A stretch of 64,000 bases of DNA from Endomychus coccineus (GCA_958510875.1 CAUEHT010000004.1:1-64000); one strand, 5' to 3'; positions 1-11,935 are shown, counted from the stretch's first letter. The notes: a model not told the origin generated them from the sequence alone. A program made the numbers and translations.

Positions 1-12
1 TTTTAGGCCTCC

Positions 13-1989
13 ATGGATGTCCTTGCTAAAGGTTTTAACTTCGCTATTGCACCGGCACGCATTCCATTGGAAGACATCATTTGCAAAGTGGAATCTGCTA
101 TAACTTCGCTGCAGGATAAAAGTGAAGCAGAGATTATTCGCCAAGATGTGTCGCGTATTCTACGAACCTCGAAGCCACCTAAAAGGAACATTTCACACAA
201 CGAGTTCCTAGCACTGAAAACTCTTCGAGAGAACGAAAACATCATCATCCTACCAGCAGATAAAGGAAATGCAACCGTTGTCATGAACACAAATGACTAC
301 AGAACCAAGATGGCTGCGCTATTGGACGATCCGACTTACAAGAAGATTAGGTCTGATCCCACTACATATCTAGAGAAAACAACGAAAGCGAAAATCAAGG
401 CATCACCTATCGACCCTGAGTTACAGTTACATCTCATTCCAAGAGAAAAATCATCCAGATGTCCGAAACTGTATGGTCTCCCAAAAATACACAAGCCAGC
501 AGTACCTCTGAGACCAATAGTAAGCTCTATCGGCTCACCATCACATGCATTAGCAAGATTCCTAGCCAAGAAGTTACAACCGCACGTTGAGACAGCATCA
601 TCGTATGTGAGGAACGCGGAACACTTTATCGAACTTCTAGATATGCAAATAGTAGGACCTGACGACATATTAGTAAGCTTCGACGTAGCATCCTTGTTCA
701 CACAAGTACCCATAAACGAAGCCCTAGAGATCATCAAACATAAATACAAACCGGAAGGATACATTATTGACTTGGCCAAACACTGTGTAGCCAATACTTA
801 CTTTATGTACGAGGGACAGCGATATAGGCAAATCGAAGGAGCACCGATGGGATCACCAATCTCACCAGTGATCGCAAATCTTTTCATGGAGGATTTTGAA
901 ATTAAAGCTCTTAACACAGCGCAACTAAAACCCAAACTTTGGCTCAGATATGTAGATGATATTTTCGTTATTTGGCCACATGGAGAAGGACAACTAAGAG
1001 GGTTTCTCGATCACCTGAATGGAATCCATGATCGGATAAAATTCACAATAGAAACCGAAGAGAACAACCAATTACCATTTCTAGATGTTTTGGTAACAAA
1101 GAAAACTGACGGCAGTTTGGGACATACAGTATTCAGAAAAAAGACCCACACGAACCGATATTTGAATAGTAACTCGCATCACCATCCATCCCAGCTACAA
1201 TCAGTCGTAAATACCCTCATGACAAGGTCAAAACGTCTCGCTGATGCGGAGAACTTCGATGGAGAAATGGAAACCATCCGAGCAGCCCTTAGGATGAATG
1301 GCTATTCAAGAAAACAGATTCATAACTCTCAACGCAAAAATGGGAAGGATGTCAACAATGAAGATCAACCAGTGGGAAACGCTTTTCTACCTTACATTAA
1401 AGGCACAACTGACAAAATCTGCAAAATACTGAGCCGTCATGATATCAAAACAACCTTCACAACAGATAGGAAAATCAAAAATGTTCTTCGGAATCCAAAA
1501 GACAGAATTCCTCTAGAATGCCAAGGAGTGTACGAGGTGCCATGTGGTAATTGTGAAAAGACATACATCGGACAGACCAATAGACGCATTGATGTGCGAA
1601 AGACTGAACATGCAAACGCTGTGTCGAAAAACGAAACCACGTCTTCACTAGCTGAACATGTAAGAAGTACGGGCCATATGATCAACTTTAGCAGCACAAA
1701 GACTCTAGCCAACATTGAACACTTCTACACCAGAATAACCAGGGAGGCAATAGAGATCGAGAAACGTCCACATAGTCTTAACAAACGAGATGACGGACTA
1801 AGATTACCAGCAACATGGAAACCCGCTTTAGAAAGTCGGAAGATACAACCAAAAACAAGAGAGAACGTGGTATCCAGTGCACGTGCAACAGGTCACGGAA
1901 ACTTTCCGGCTGATTCCAGCGTCGCAATGACGTCATCCAAACGTGTCACTCGGAGCCAAACACGTAGAAATCAACCAAGCGTGAAATAG
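13..1989 (+). CDS. Penelope-like reverse transcriptase with GIY-YIG endonuclease (A1)
   Basis: This protein copies the element RNA into DNA and nicks the target. Family landmarks in order are ADKGNATVV near residue 81, YGLPKIHKP near 153, SFDVASLF near 223 (first catalytic Asp), GAPMGSPISP near 277, the YVDD catalytic box near 313, and the PFLDV block near 357. The C-terminus has a zinc-finger-like VPCGNC followed by TYIGQTNRR (about 508-525), the GIY-YIG nuclease core seen in Penelope-like elements. The frame is open for 658 codons and ends about 100 bp before the ribozyme. The ATG at 13 is simply the first in the window: family members usually have a longer N-terminus, so the true start is probably upstream. 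No internal stop is present, so A1 could be coding-competent if its missing 5' part exists outside the window. Confidence 0.9.
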   Translation: MDVLAKGFNFAIAPARIPLEDIICKVESAITSLQDKSEAEIIRQDVSRILRTSKPPKRNISHNEFLALKTLRENENIIILPADKGNATVVMNTNDYRTKMAALLDDPTYKKIRSDPTTYLEKTTKAKIKASPIDPELQLHLIPREKSSRCPKLYGLPKIHKPAVPLRPIVSSIGSPSHALARFLAKKLQPHVETASSYVRNAEHFIELLDMQIVGPDDILVSFDVASLFTQVPINEALEIIKHKYKPEGYIIDLAKHCVANTYFMYEGQRYRQIEGAPMGSPISPVIANLFMEDFEIKALNTAQLKPKLWLRYVDDIFVIWPHGEGQLRGFLDHLNGIHDRIKFTIETEENNQLPFLDVLVTKKTDGSLGHTVFRKKTHTNRYLNSNSHHHPSQLQSVVNTLMTRSKRLADAENFDGEMETIRAALRMNGYSRKQIHNSQRKNGKDVNNEDQPVGNAFLPYIKGTTDKICKILSRHDIKTTFTTDRKIKNVLRNPKDRIPLECQGVYEVPCGNCEKTYIGQTNRRIDVRKTEHANAVSKNETTSSLAEHVRSTGHMINFSSTKTLANIEHFYTRITREAIEIEKRPHSLNKRDDGLRLPATWKPALESRKIQPKTRENVVSSARATGHGNFPADSSVAMTSSKRVTRSQTRRNQPSVK

Positions 1990-2078
1990 TTCGAAAGTCC
2001 AAAGGTCAAGCATAACGGAGGATATGAATACCTGTCCCTCCAAGTAAGCGTCAGTTCGCCTAGATTTTCCAGACTCTA

Positions 2079-2148
2079 CGGTCGAATCACCTGAAGATGG
2101 CAAATGCGACTTTGCCGAAACGTCGTGAAATTGGTCCTTTTGAGGACC
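2079..2148 (+). ncRNA. Hammerhead ribozyme in the A1 pseudo-LTR
   Basis: The motif has a complete hammerhead core. CTGAAGA (2091-2097, matching CUGANGA) is followed by helix II, GGCAAA pairing with TTTGCC around the loop TGCGAC (2099-2116). Then come GAAA (2117-2120) and CGTC (2121-2124), giving the predicted cleavage site after C2124. Helix I starts as CAC (2088-2090) with GTG (2125-2127). Helix III is minimal: the palindrome ACGT would pair better between two molecules or tandem copies. Short-helix-III hammerheads are a described property of Penelope-like elements. A small GGTCC/GGACC hairpin follows (2133-2148). Confidence 0.8.
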
Positions 2149-2190
2149 GAAACCACACAACGCGGATCAATACCCGAGAATCCAGTTCTA

Positions 2191-2230
2191 CATATATATA
2201 TATATATGTGTATATATATATATATATATA
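2191..2230. repeat. (TA)n tract at the 3' end of A1
   Basis: An alternating TA run with one TGTG interruption begins directly after the conserved 3' end of A1 (ending CCAGTTCT). The same junction recurs at 21427 for A2. Confidence 0.85.
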
Positions 2231-2276
2231 AACAAGTTTAAAGTTTCTTTGCCTAATTGGCCACTATCGTGTATGT

Positions 2277-2564
<288 letters not shown>

Positions 2565-2573
2565 ATGCACGGT

Positions 2574-2850
2574 ATGTTGTCGCCTCCGGTACATGGAAAA
2601 GGCGACCTCGCCTCCGGATCTTCTTTCTAATTGAGCTACATTGAAAAAACATTTATATATGGGGTGGTGAAATGATAACCAATTCGAATTTCTTGAGAGG
2701 GGAAATGATTTTCAAATTTTTACAGGGTCATATATGAGGAGCACAGAGTGTATCATGTGGCCTCCGAAAATTGTATATATGCGTACACCTTGTGATCCTT
2801 GCCGCCTCCGAAGGTGTTGCCACATTGCCGGAGGTCATATAGACACCTCT
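2574..2850. repeat. Cluster of GTTGTCGCCTCCG-related motifs, copy 1
   Basis: Variants of GTTGTCGCCTCCG and its reverse complement occur near 2576, 2606, 2759, 2803 and 2831. The surroundings are AT-rich, so the GC-rich words stand out. The same words recur at 13743-14058. No coding signal was recognised. Confidence 0.6.
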
Positions 2851-2949
2851 CTACCTGCGTGCTGCGTTTTCAATATATGTACACACATTTTACCTCATAT
2901 TCTTCTCAACGACCGATGCGCTTTCGATTTCAGCAAAGTAAATTAACGC

Positions 2950-4254
2950 ATATTGTTCGGTGACTATGAATTACTTTGAAAGCTAGGGAATTCACCCTCA
3001 CTTAGATACTTATTATATTAATAATCAAGAAGAGAGGATGAGCTAAACTGTAATCACAATATGTCTTTCAAAATAGCCTGGTATTCCATCCGGAATTGAG
3101 CTTGGGATGAGAAATGGTATTAATTATATCAGTATAAGAAATGTGAACTGAGGATAAATTATTGAGAGGTATCAAAGCACGTAGCTTTTGTACGGAGATT
3201 GTTGAATTCTTTTTTACAGTATATATTCTGAAAGAATGAAACATCTTATGATATATTATTGAAATACATACAACTCATATCGGCTTTGTTAGTTCTTAAA
3301 TAATTCCAGAATTTTCTCGGTTCATTTATAAAATTATTTTCAGATTTGTGCATACATATTTTTCCATCGTTCATCAAATAAGCCTTCACAGTTCCTTAAC
3401 TCAAAGAAAAAATTATAGTCCGCTGTTAATTCTTTTGAATTGCTTGTTAGCCTCCCTTCCTCCAAAAAATTAGATTTTGCATACTTTTCGTAATTCATTT
3501 GCGAAATGAAGATGGAAGAATGAGCTTTTTAGGACCCAAATATTCAATGATTTTATTGATAATATCATCAAACTGTGTCATCTATATTCATTTATTCCAA
3601 AATACTCGTATCTACTTGATAATAACACTGCTTTACTAATAATTTGGTTAAGTATGAATGTTCTAAATAGGATTCGATTTCAGAATTTAGCGGAGAGTAA
3701 ATTACGGATAATATTAAGTAAGACTTCTCAAGTTGGATTTCAACACTCAGTTCTTGTTTGTTGTTTTCTAAGACGATTAGTTCTTTAAATATTGATGATT
3801 TTATAACACACCACATCCACGTTTCTTAAAACTAGTGACACTGTGATACTGTTATGATATTTACGATATACAGTTGTACATTAAATCAAAAAGTTCAAGT
3901 GTAAAAAATTATTAGTTCAAACTCGTTTCACATAGTATTATTATTGAATAAGTGAAACTCAATACCTAATCATAAAAGTCAGTTGTTTGTGTGCGTAAGC
4001 CTAAGACAGTTTGATAAAAAAAGTTGATCATCTGATAAACTCACATCACGCGGTTGTATTTTTGTTTTTGGAAAATTGAAAATTCGTCTCATTTGTGGAC
4101 GTCATTTCCTGAAGATTATGAACTCACGTACGGCTACTCTTTGAGACCAGCAGAGATCAAAGAATATCTTCACGTACGCCAATTTTGAAGGAACAGGTAT
4201 CTTCGTTATCAGTCAGTTTAATGAATGTAATATCGTTATTATTGGATTCGCGAT
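2950..4254. other. AT-rich intergenic DNA, nothing recognised
   Basis: No gene, repeat boundary or protein homology could be recognised. Short open frames here have no recognisable motif. Confidence 0.5.
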
Positions 4255-5880
4255 TTACATAACAGTCTCAAGGTTCTGGGTCTAGTAATCTGGAAAGACT
4301 CCACAAAGCAGAGAGTTTCATAATTTTGCTGTTCTTAATAATTGCAAATTATGCGTAAGTATTTGTAAAATTGAACTGAACAATATCAATACGAGTAATA
4401 TATGTCAATAAACTTTGATCGAGCATTATAAAATAGGATCAAAGTTATTTAGATTATCAAGTTTTTTTTTCATTGCCTTTTGATGTTACTGGAGGAGAAG
4501 ACTCTATCTCCTGGTCCATTAGTTGCACACCACGTTCTTCAAATTACGACGACCAACCCTGGAACTTTTTTTTTCTGATTGTCTTCATGACTCTGAATTC
4601 AATTAGACACTGCACCAGCTTTTAGTCGTTGTTTGAAGTAATTCCTTTCTACAAATGAGTATAGGTCATTCAGGGTAACTTTTGAAATAGTTTGAGCAGG
4701 ACCGCAGCGAAATTATGATGGATTATAATGTAGAAAAATGCGTTAATTATAAAACTCGATAATTTTGTCTAATTCTGCGTCAATGTTTAACCAGTAATTT
4801 ACTGCAAACAGTTGTTGCTATTATCAAGGTACGTTTCAGCCTCATGATCATCATCAGAATACATCTTATTTCTATGTTATTTTCCAAATATCAAATTGTT
4901 TTGAAGATGTTGAGGTTCTACAAACAATGACATGAGCGTCTTTCGATGGTCGTGAGACCCAAACGTACGTAAGGACTAGAATAAGGAGCATATGTGTCAG
5001 TGTGACCTATTCCCGAGAATTTATTATAATTCGTACCTGGGTCGAGAATAATTATAAAAATAAAAGTTATTTTTAGACGATAGTTGCTGAAACATGTTGG
5101 GATATATCAAACCATTTGTCGTGTTTTCATTATTTGGATATATTGCATATTAAGCAGGTAAACAACAATCGAAAAAAATTCTCACCAAATAACTAGCCTT
5201 TAGAGAGGTTTTTTGAACCAAAACCTCATGCAGTGCCTAGATATGGATACTACCTATCATTTCTATATGGTACTGTCCAAAAACCATTCATTTAAAGTGT
5301 TTACTGAATTGCTTAAGAAAAGGCTTCAAGAACAATTATAATTTCTTCATAGTGTAATGTCACATGCGGTTTTCGGCATTCGATGTATTAACACGCTAAA
5401 CAAAAATTAGTAGACCTAAATCCGATGACCGGGAGCTCAAATACCTTAATTTTATTTTATTGTTATTATTATTTTTTAATTTGGAATTGAAATTGAAAAA
5501 TTGTTCCCGTTTTGTCTCTCAATTGTTGATTTAAAACTTTTTTTGAGCTATTGTTGACTTAAAATAAAGGGAATACGTTAATGTAACTACAAAAGGAAGT
5601 TCCATAAGATCCGTTGGATATATTATATGTTTGCGTCACCTAAAAAAAGACCACATTATCACTTCCAGAAGAAAAATAGCGTATACTCGTATATACGGGA
5701 ACGCATACGCGGTGCGAGCGATAGATCCAAAATTCCAACGGAAGTGCTACATTTTTTCCTAGCTTCATTATTAAGAATCGGTGAGTGCAGCTATATTTGT
5801 TTTGAGTCTGTCGTAGCGAAGGAGGTGATAATATGAACATATGTTAATAAGACTCTTTTCATTATAATCTGTAAACACTC
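4255..5880 (+). repeat. Degraded repeat unit, copy 1 (uninterrupted)
   Basis: The segment from about 4255 is repeated directly at about 6080-8400 and, inverted, at 12270-13165. Landmarks shared by copies 1 and 2 include TTCTTAATAATTGCAAATTATGCG, the stretch from AAACTTTGATCGAGCAT to GGATCAAAGTTATTTAGATTATCAA, and GAAGAAAAATAGCGTA near the right end. No long ORF is present, so it looks like a non-autonomous or badly decayed transposon. Confidence 0.6.
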
Positions 5881-8400
5881 CATTTGTAACCGTTCTTTAT
5901 AACTAACCCACAGTGGTACCTTTTTGAATCGCGTTCACCAAAATATGCTGTTCTAATGACAACATCAACCCTTCTGTCAACAACATTGAGCAGGGGTTAC
6001 TGCATGTGTCGAGCAATATTTTTAAGTGTCAAAAGTTCGGTCGAAGGGGATTTCATATGAACGCAGAATGGACAGTTCTGAGTTAATTCAACTGCAAAGA
6101 CCTCACTAGGCAAAGAGTTTCACAATTTGACTGTTCTTAATAATTGCAAATTATGCGTTATTGTACAATTGCATCCCTGAACAACATTATTACGAGTATT
6201 ATACCGGGATATCAAAAATTATCTTTGTCAAGGGTGGTTGTGGAATATAAGATGTGTGTCTTGCTTTACGTTTGAAATAATTATGTCACTGTCACACTGA
6301 CATCATCAATAACCTACAAATTTCATACCTATTTATTTCAGTTGTAAAACAATAATGAACTTCAAATTAAAAATTATCTTGGTCAAGGGTGGTCGTGGAA
6401 TGTAAAACGAAATGTTAACTTTGAACCTTTTACAAGGTCGCAATAGCCACGAACGGGGTCGAAAACGGTTTTAAATTGGTTAATTTTCAATAAATCGAAT
6501 GACGTTCACGTGAGGAGCGCGTAGCTCGCGAGTTAGAGAAGTGCAAATCTTCGGAACATAGAACGTCTTAACGAGGACTTTTCGCATGCGGTTCTCGCTC
6601 CATGTCGTTAGTTCGTGAACGGGGCCAACTGAATAGCATAGTCTCGGGCCCCAAAATGTCGATTAAATAGGACAATTCAATTAAAATAGAAACAGGTACT
6701 CTCAGGCCTCAGCTACGCGCGTCTAACGTGCGACGTACCAAAGGGAATTTTCTAGCTACTAAAATATACCCAAAAGCGGTTAAAAGCTAGCGGCCTATAG
6801 CAAAACACTATTACAACTGGCGCCGGCCGCACGGGGCATAAAACGGCCCCAAATTAACAAGATCGAGGTAAAGAGTATAAACTCTAACTGACGCGTAGCG
6901 AGCTCCTCGAGGCATATGTAAAAATGATCACGTTCGTAGCTAATTACATAGGACGTCCGGCGTTTATGCAGTTGTGTTTTTATACAATTCGAACCTTCTA
7001 ATTTCGATAGGCCACGTGAAAATCCCGGAGTCTAAAGCGCTAGACTTCTGAGTGTTATAACATTCGTATAAAATTTCAAAATATCTCACTTTTAGAAACT
7101 TCAAATTAATTAATTTGACACAAGTTTTGATAACGTGAAATAAGACACACGTTTCAGATTCCACAACCACCCTTGACCAAGATAATTTTTGATATCCCGG
7201 TATGTTAATAAAGTTTGATCGAACATTATAAGAAAGGATCAAAGTTATTTAGATTATCAACTTCTTTTTGCATTGTCTTTTAATGCTACTGAAGAGGGAG
7301 ACTCTATCTCCTGGTTCATTACCTACACCCCACATTTTTCAAATTTTGAAGACCAACCCTGAAATTTTGTTTTTTCTTCTGATTGTCTTGATGACTCTGA
7401 TTTCAATCGGACACGACACCAGCTTTTCGTTGTTTTTTAAAGTAATTTCTAACAACTCGCCTTTTGAGATCGAGTTTAATGTCCTTCCTACAAATGAGCA
7501 TAGGTGTCATCCGGGGTAGCTTTTTAAATAGTTTTTGCAGGACGGCAGTGAAATTATAGTTGAGTATAATGTAGAAAAATGCGTTAACTATAAAACTCAA
7601 TAATGTTTGCCAAATGTGCTAACTTCAATGTTTAAATAGTGATTCATTGCAAAATGTTTCCTATTCTTACTATTATCAAAGAACGGTGTCTTAATTAAGA
7701 AATCTTGAATCAAATTAGAGGTATTTAAAATAGACATCTTTTAAGATCACTTACTACCTTCAATTTTTTATTAAAAATTAATTTTTCAATTAACCATATT
7801 TTTTCTACGAAACTTAAAATAAATCTTAGACGATAGTAGCTGAAACGTGTTGAGATATATCAAAGTATTTGTACTTTTTTATTGGTTGGATGTTTTGCAT
7901 ATTAAGCTATTGTTTAACAAATGAAAAAAAATAGTAGCAAATAACTAGCTTTTACAGAGTTTTTTTTACTCAAAACCTCCTGCAGTGCCTAGATATGGAT
8001 AATACCTATCATTCCTATATGGTCCCGCGAAAAAATTATGTATTAAAAGTGTTTACTTAATTGCTTAAAAAAGGCATCAAAAACAAATAGAATATCTCCA
8101 TAGTGGACTAACATATCAACATGAGATTTCCGGGATTCGATATATTAACGCTAAACAAAAATTGGTAGACCTAAATCCGATAACCGGAAGCTGAAATATC
8201 TTAATTTTCGTTTGTTGTTCCAGTTTTGTCTCGTTTATTTGAAACTTTTTTGGAGCAACCGTTGACTTATATTGAAGGCAATACGTTAATCTAACTATGA
8301 AAACAGTCCTATTAAATTTGTTGGATATTTTATATGTTTGCATCACTTAAAAAATACCAGATTATTGTCGCTAGAAGAAAAATAGCGTACATTCGTATTA
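5881..8400 (+). repeat. Degraded repeat unit, copy 2 (interrupted by a 997-bp element)
   Basis: Both sides of the 6204-7200 insertion align with copy 1: the left side with 4300-4398 and the right side with 4400-5700. The part at 5935-6075 recurs in direct orientation at 11990-12130. No coding capacity was found. Confidence 0.6.
6204..7200. mobile_element. 997-bp non-autonomous element with TA target duplication
   Basis: Terminal inverted repeats start CCGGGATATCAAAAATTATC and are about 60 bp long. TA flanks both ends (6202-6203 and 7201-7202), as for Tc1/mariner-type insertions. Copy 1 of the host repeat shows the site without the insertion, near 4398. The core (about 6430-6910) is unusually GC-rich and contains the near-inverted motifs GAGGAGCGCGTAGCTCGC and GCGTAGCGAGCTCCTC. 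No transposase is present. A lone end of the same family lies at 50124. Confidence 0.75.
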
Positions 8401-8404
8401 GAGT

Positions 8405-8746
8405 AAGAGCCCAGAGCTCCCAGATATACTTTATTTTCTGAAAGACAACATGTGGAATGTCAAGATATTCTCATATTTACATAGAATGCCAGCAAATGAA
8501 TAAATGTACATTGAATGCCAGGATACCTGCTAAGTTGGTTAGACGGCCGATTTACAGGTACCAGGTGGGAAAGGTAACTAAAAGTAAGAGTAACTTAACT
8601 TAAATTCTGATGGTTGATTTTCATATATATTCCATAAAGTACTATTACAAAATAATACTCAATACTGCCAGACACTTTCCGCCAGACGCTTCAAAGCTTC
8701 CACAAAAATAATTGAATTTTTCTTATATTCTGACGCGGGATTCTTA
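8405..8746 (+). repeat. Left arm of a large inverted repeat
   Basis: The arm is the reverse complement, with divergence, of 11583-11935. Shared landmarks include ATGGTTGATTTTCATATATATTCC and CGCCAGACGCTTC. The two arms enclose a MITE and a mariner-type element, which suggests both inserted at the centre of a pre-existing palindromic element. Confidence 0.65.
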
Positions 8747-9457
8747 TATATGTTACTTAGGGGACTATTTCAAACATATATTTATTCAGCCAAACAAATC
8801 GTGAGGGCCAAACATCGCCACAGACACCAAAAATCATCAGCAGTGGGCATGAGCGCGACGGTACTATACTCGTGCTTTGGAACGAGTGAGATATCTATGC
8901 GAAGTAATTTCCCCCTCTCAAACTTAGTCTTAAGAGTATATTATTATACCGCGTCATTTGAACTGCGTTAGATGTAAATGAGAGTCTTGAATATAAACTT
9001 GATATTGTATTTAAATACGCATTTGAAGATTTCTAAAAGTAATTTTAAGTTATATTAAAATTTTTGTTGAATAGTTTTCCATCCTCATTCTTATGTAATG
9101 GAGTTTATGAGTAGACTATATTTTACAATCATTTGAGTCCGAAGGTTTATTCTCTTTATGTATTTAGGAAATTAATATTGTCTAGCAATTAATATCGTGA
9201 AATGAAAATTTATGAGCATTCCATTCTACGAAGGCCGAGATAATATTCATTGTGATAATTTCAGAAAATGATTGAATATGAATAATTATTTATTCAAAAT
9301 ATTTTACTGTGCCTTAGTCGTCCTGGTTATCATCGTTAGCTTCAGTAGAAACTTCATCATCAAACCAATCATGATCCTCTATATTGAATGATATCATACA
9401 TACGATTCGTCTGGCTAAACAAATATATGTTTGAAATAGTCCCCTAAGTAACATATA
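8747..9457. mobile_element. 711-bp MITE-like element
   Basis: The ends are inverted repeats of about 56 bp, starting TATATGTTACTTAGGGGACT on the left (8747-8802) and mirrored at 9402-9457. Its right end touches the mariner-type element at a shared TA. A short acidic reading frame on the minus strand (about 9313-9396, ending FDDEVSTEANDDNQDD then stop) may be a leftover C-terminus of the autonomous parent. Confidence 0.55.
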
Positions 9458-11580
9458 CCGGGTGTTTCAAATTCGATCCTCACCATTGGGATCTCGGAAA
9501 CTATAAGAGATACGGAGATGGTTAAATTGGGGCAAAGTTGCGCATTTACCTGACTAATAATATGCCGTTGTGAAAGTTTTAAAATTCCGGGTATATCCGG
9601 AGATATCAGGAAAAAACCAAAATATTGGAAAATGGTTTTTATTTTTTGTTGGCTTTATTTTTCTAAGAATTTGAAAATAAGTTACACTTTAACATTGTCA
9701 CTTTTTCCCTGCTACATAATGGTGTTTTCAGATTTGCCATCCGACGTTTCGTCTTCCGGCCACCATCATCAACTTTATTTTTTCTCATGGGCGCTACATT
9801 GGATTCTTTCTGTTTTGAATAGAACCAGATATTACCTTTTCAACGATGTATCACAAGTCACCAATATATTTCGAAAAATTGGAACAATTGAATAAAGACT
9901 TTTATTACTATGGAAATTGAGCTTTTCTTCTTGATGATCGACCTACGAAGTCAATGCTCACATTTTAATATTTTGTGAGTCATCGAATATTATTCACTGC
10001 ACGATTAATTTCCCTCCTCAATCTCCCGAACTCTCTAACAATACTGTGTTGGAGGTCCTCAACATTTTGATATTCCCTCTGACCATAAACTCTATTTTTC
10101 AGTGTACCCCATAAGAATGTATCCATAACATTTGAGTCTGGAGACCTTGCTGGCCATCTCACCGGCACATTATGCCCTATTCATTTGTCACCAAACCTAT
10201 CAGTCAGATAATTAGATACTTGTCTGGTATTGTGAGGTGGACCACCATCATGTTGAAACCAGATGTTGTTACAGTTAGCCAAAGGTAAGTCATCCAGAAT
10301 AGTCTTCGAAAATCGACATTAAAAACTGGTGATAGGTTTCTCCATTCAGAATTCCGTCAAATAAATGAGGACCCAAAATTCTATCTTTGTAAATTCCTGC
10401 CCACACGTTAATACTAAATCGCACTTGCGGTCGAATTCCTCGGAACTACCTGGGGTTTTTTATGCACCAAATGTGTTCGTTATTTCGATTGAATATCCCA
10501 CAATTCGTAAAAGTACTTTCATCTGTCCAAATTACATTTTCTAGGAAAACAGGAAAATCAGGTCTTCTTATGGCCAATTACAAAATTCTAGTCGCCTTTC
10601 GGGACCACCTGGATGCAATTTTTGAGGTATGTGTAATCTGTAACATTTGAAACCGCTTTTTTTGAGTTGTCTCCAAGCACTTGTATGACAAACATTCATA
10701 TCAGAGGAATTTTGACGTGTAGATTTCCCCGGGTTCATTTTTATCTGCAAATTATCTATTTTTATTGAAATGGACACAATGTCTAATTTACCGCATACAT
10801 ACCTCATTATTCAAATTTTCTTTAGTTTCCTGGTCCATTCTGTCTCCGTATTTTTTCCTCGGCTTTCCAAATGAACCAAACTTGGTAAGATTTTGATCCA
10901 ATAACTTGAACATAGTTCGATGTGGTGGTCGTCTTTCGGGATACAAGTTTAAATACATTTCCGATGTCCTGACACTGTTTCTATTGTATTTGTAATAAAT
11001 TTGTATCATGTCTCTTTTTTCTCCATTCGCGAAAGCCATTTTTCACCCAAAATTCAATGACTTGTATAATAACAAAATGTCAATAAGTGTGACAAATTGA
11101 AAATCAAATTTAGAAACATCAAAGTCAAAGCCTATTATGATAAGAAATATTTTTTTAATATCTTCGGTTTTTCGGAAAAGAATGATAACTTATGATACAT
11201 GATTGAAAAGGTAATATCTGGTTCTATTCAAAACAGAAAGAATTCAATGTAGTGCCTACAAGAAAAAATAAAGGTGATGATGGTGGCCGGAAGATGAAAC
11301 GTCGGATAGCAAATCTGAAAACATCATTATGTAGCAGGGGGAAAGTGACAATGTTAAAGTGCAATTTATTTTCGAATTGTTAGAAAAATAAAGCCAACAA
11401 AAAATAAAAACCATTTTCCAATATTTCGGTTTTTTCCGGATATCTCCGGATATACTCGAAATTTCAGAACTTTCTCAACGGCATATTATTAGTCAGGAAA
11501 ATGCGCAACTTTGCTCCAATCTTAGAATCTCTTATAGCTTCCGAGATCCCAATGGTGAGGATCGAATTTGGAACACCCGG
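9458..11580 (-). mobile_element. Mariner-type (IS630 superfamily) transposon with ~395-bp terminal inverted repeats
   Basis: The element starts CCGGGTGTTTCAAATTCGAT and ends with its reverse complement, ...ACACCCGG, between TA dinucleotides at 9456-9457 and 11581-11582. The inverted repeats run from 9458 to about 9850 and from about 11185 to 11580, long for mariner elements. Between them lies a decayed transposase on the minus strand. Confidence 0.85.
9980..11039 (-). pseudogene. Mariner-type transposase, frameshifted
   Basis: This transposase would cut and paste the element. Reading 5' to 3' on the minus strand, the N-terminal piece (11039-10788, MAFANGEKRDMIQIYYKYN...) resembles the DUF4817 helix-turn-helix head. 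The next piece (to 10568) holds KSTR and LHPGGPERRLEFCNW. The following region (about 10540-10200) reads WTDESTFTN, with the first catalytic Asp, and then a degraded second-Asp block. The last piece (10168-9980) has WPARSPDSNVMDTFLWG, the hallmark near the third catalytic residue. Frame changes and stops separate the pieces, so no active protein is possible. Flanking TA and the motif order support the assignment. Confidence 0.85.
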
Positions 11581-11582
11581 TA

Positions 11583-11935
11583 TAAAAACGCACCAGAATA
11601 TAAGTAAAGTTGAATTATGTTTCTGGAAGCTTTGAAGCGTCTGGCGGAAGTTATGGCCGGCGGAAAGTATCTGGCAGTGTTGAATATTATTTTGTAATAG
11701 TATTTTATGGAATATATATGAAAATCAACCATCAGAATTTAAGTTAAGTTACTCCTATTTTCAGTTACCTTTCCCACCTTGTACCTGTAAATCGGCCGTC
11801 TGACCAACTGAGCAGGTATCCTGGCATTCAATGTACATATAAACACTACTTGAGACCCCACATTTTGTCTTTCAGAAAATAGTATGTCTGGAAGCTCTGG
11901 GCTCTTGGACCATATATATGGGAACCGTAAATTTT
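11583..11935 (-). repeat. Right arm of the large inverted repeat
   Basis: Reverse complement of 8405-8746, beginning immediately after the TA flank of the mariner-type element. It holds no coding signal. Confidence 0.65.

Larger units (their letters stand above)
1..2190 (+). mobile_element. Penelope-like element, family A copy 1 (A1), 5' end outside the window
   Basis: The interval holds a long RT plus GIY-YIG ORF, a 200-bp non-coding 3' end and then a (TA)n tract. The non-coding end carries a hammerhead-type motif, the expected layout of the pseudo-LTR of Penelope-like elements. It is nearly identical to copy A2 (19684-21426): I count about 4 differences in about 200 bp of 3' sequence, so the family moved fairly recently. 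The 5' part lies outside the window or was never inserted. Confidence 0.9.

Noticed and set aside
6964..7242. Protein gene in the 997-bp element
   Set aside because: The ORF lies across the terminal repeat and host repeat boundary and has no domain.
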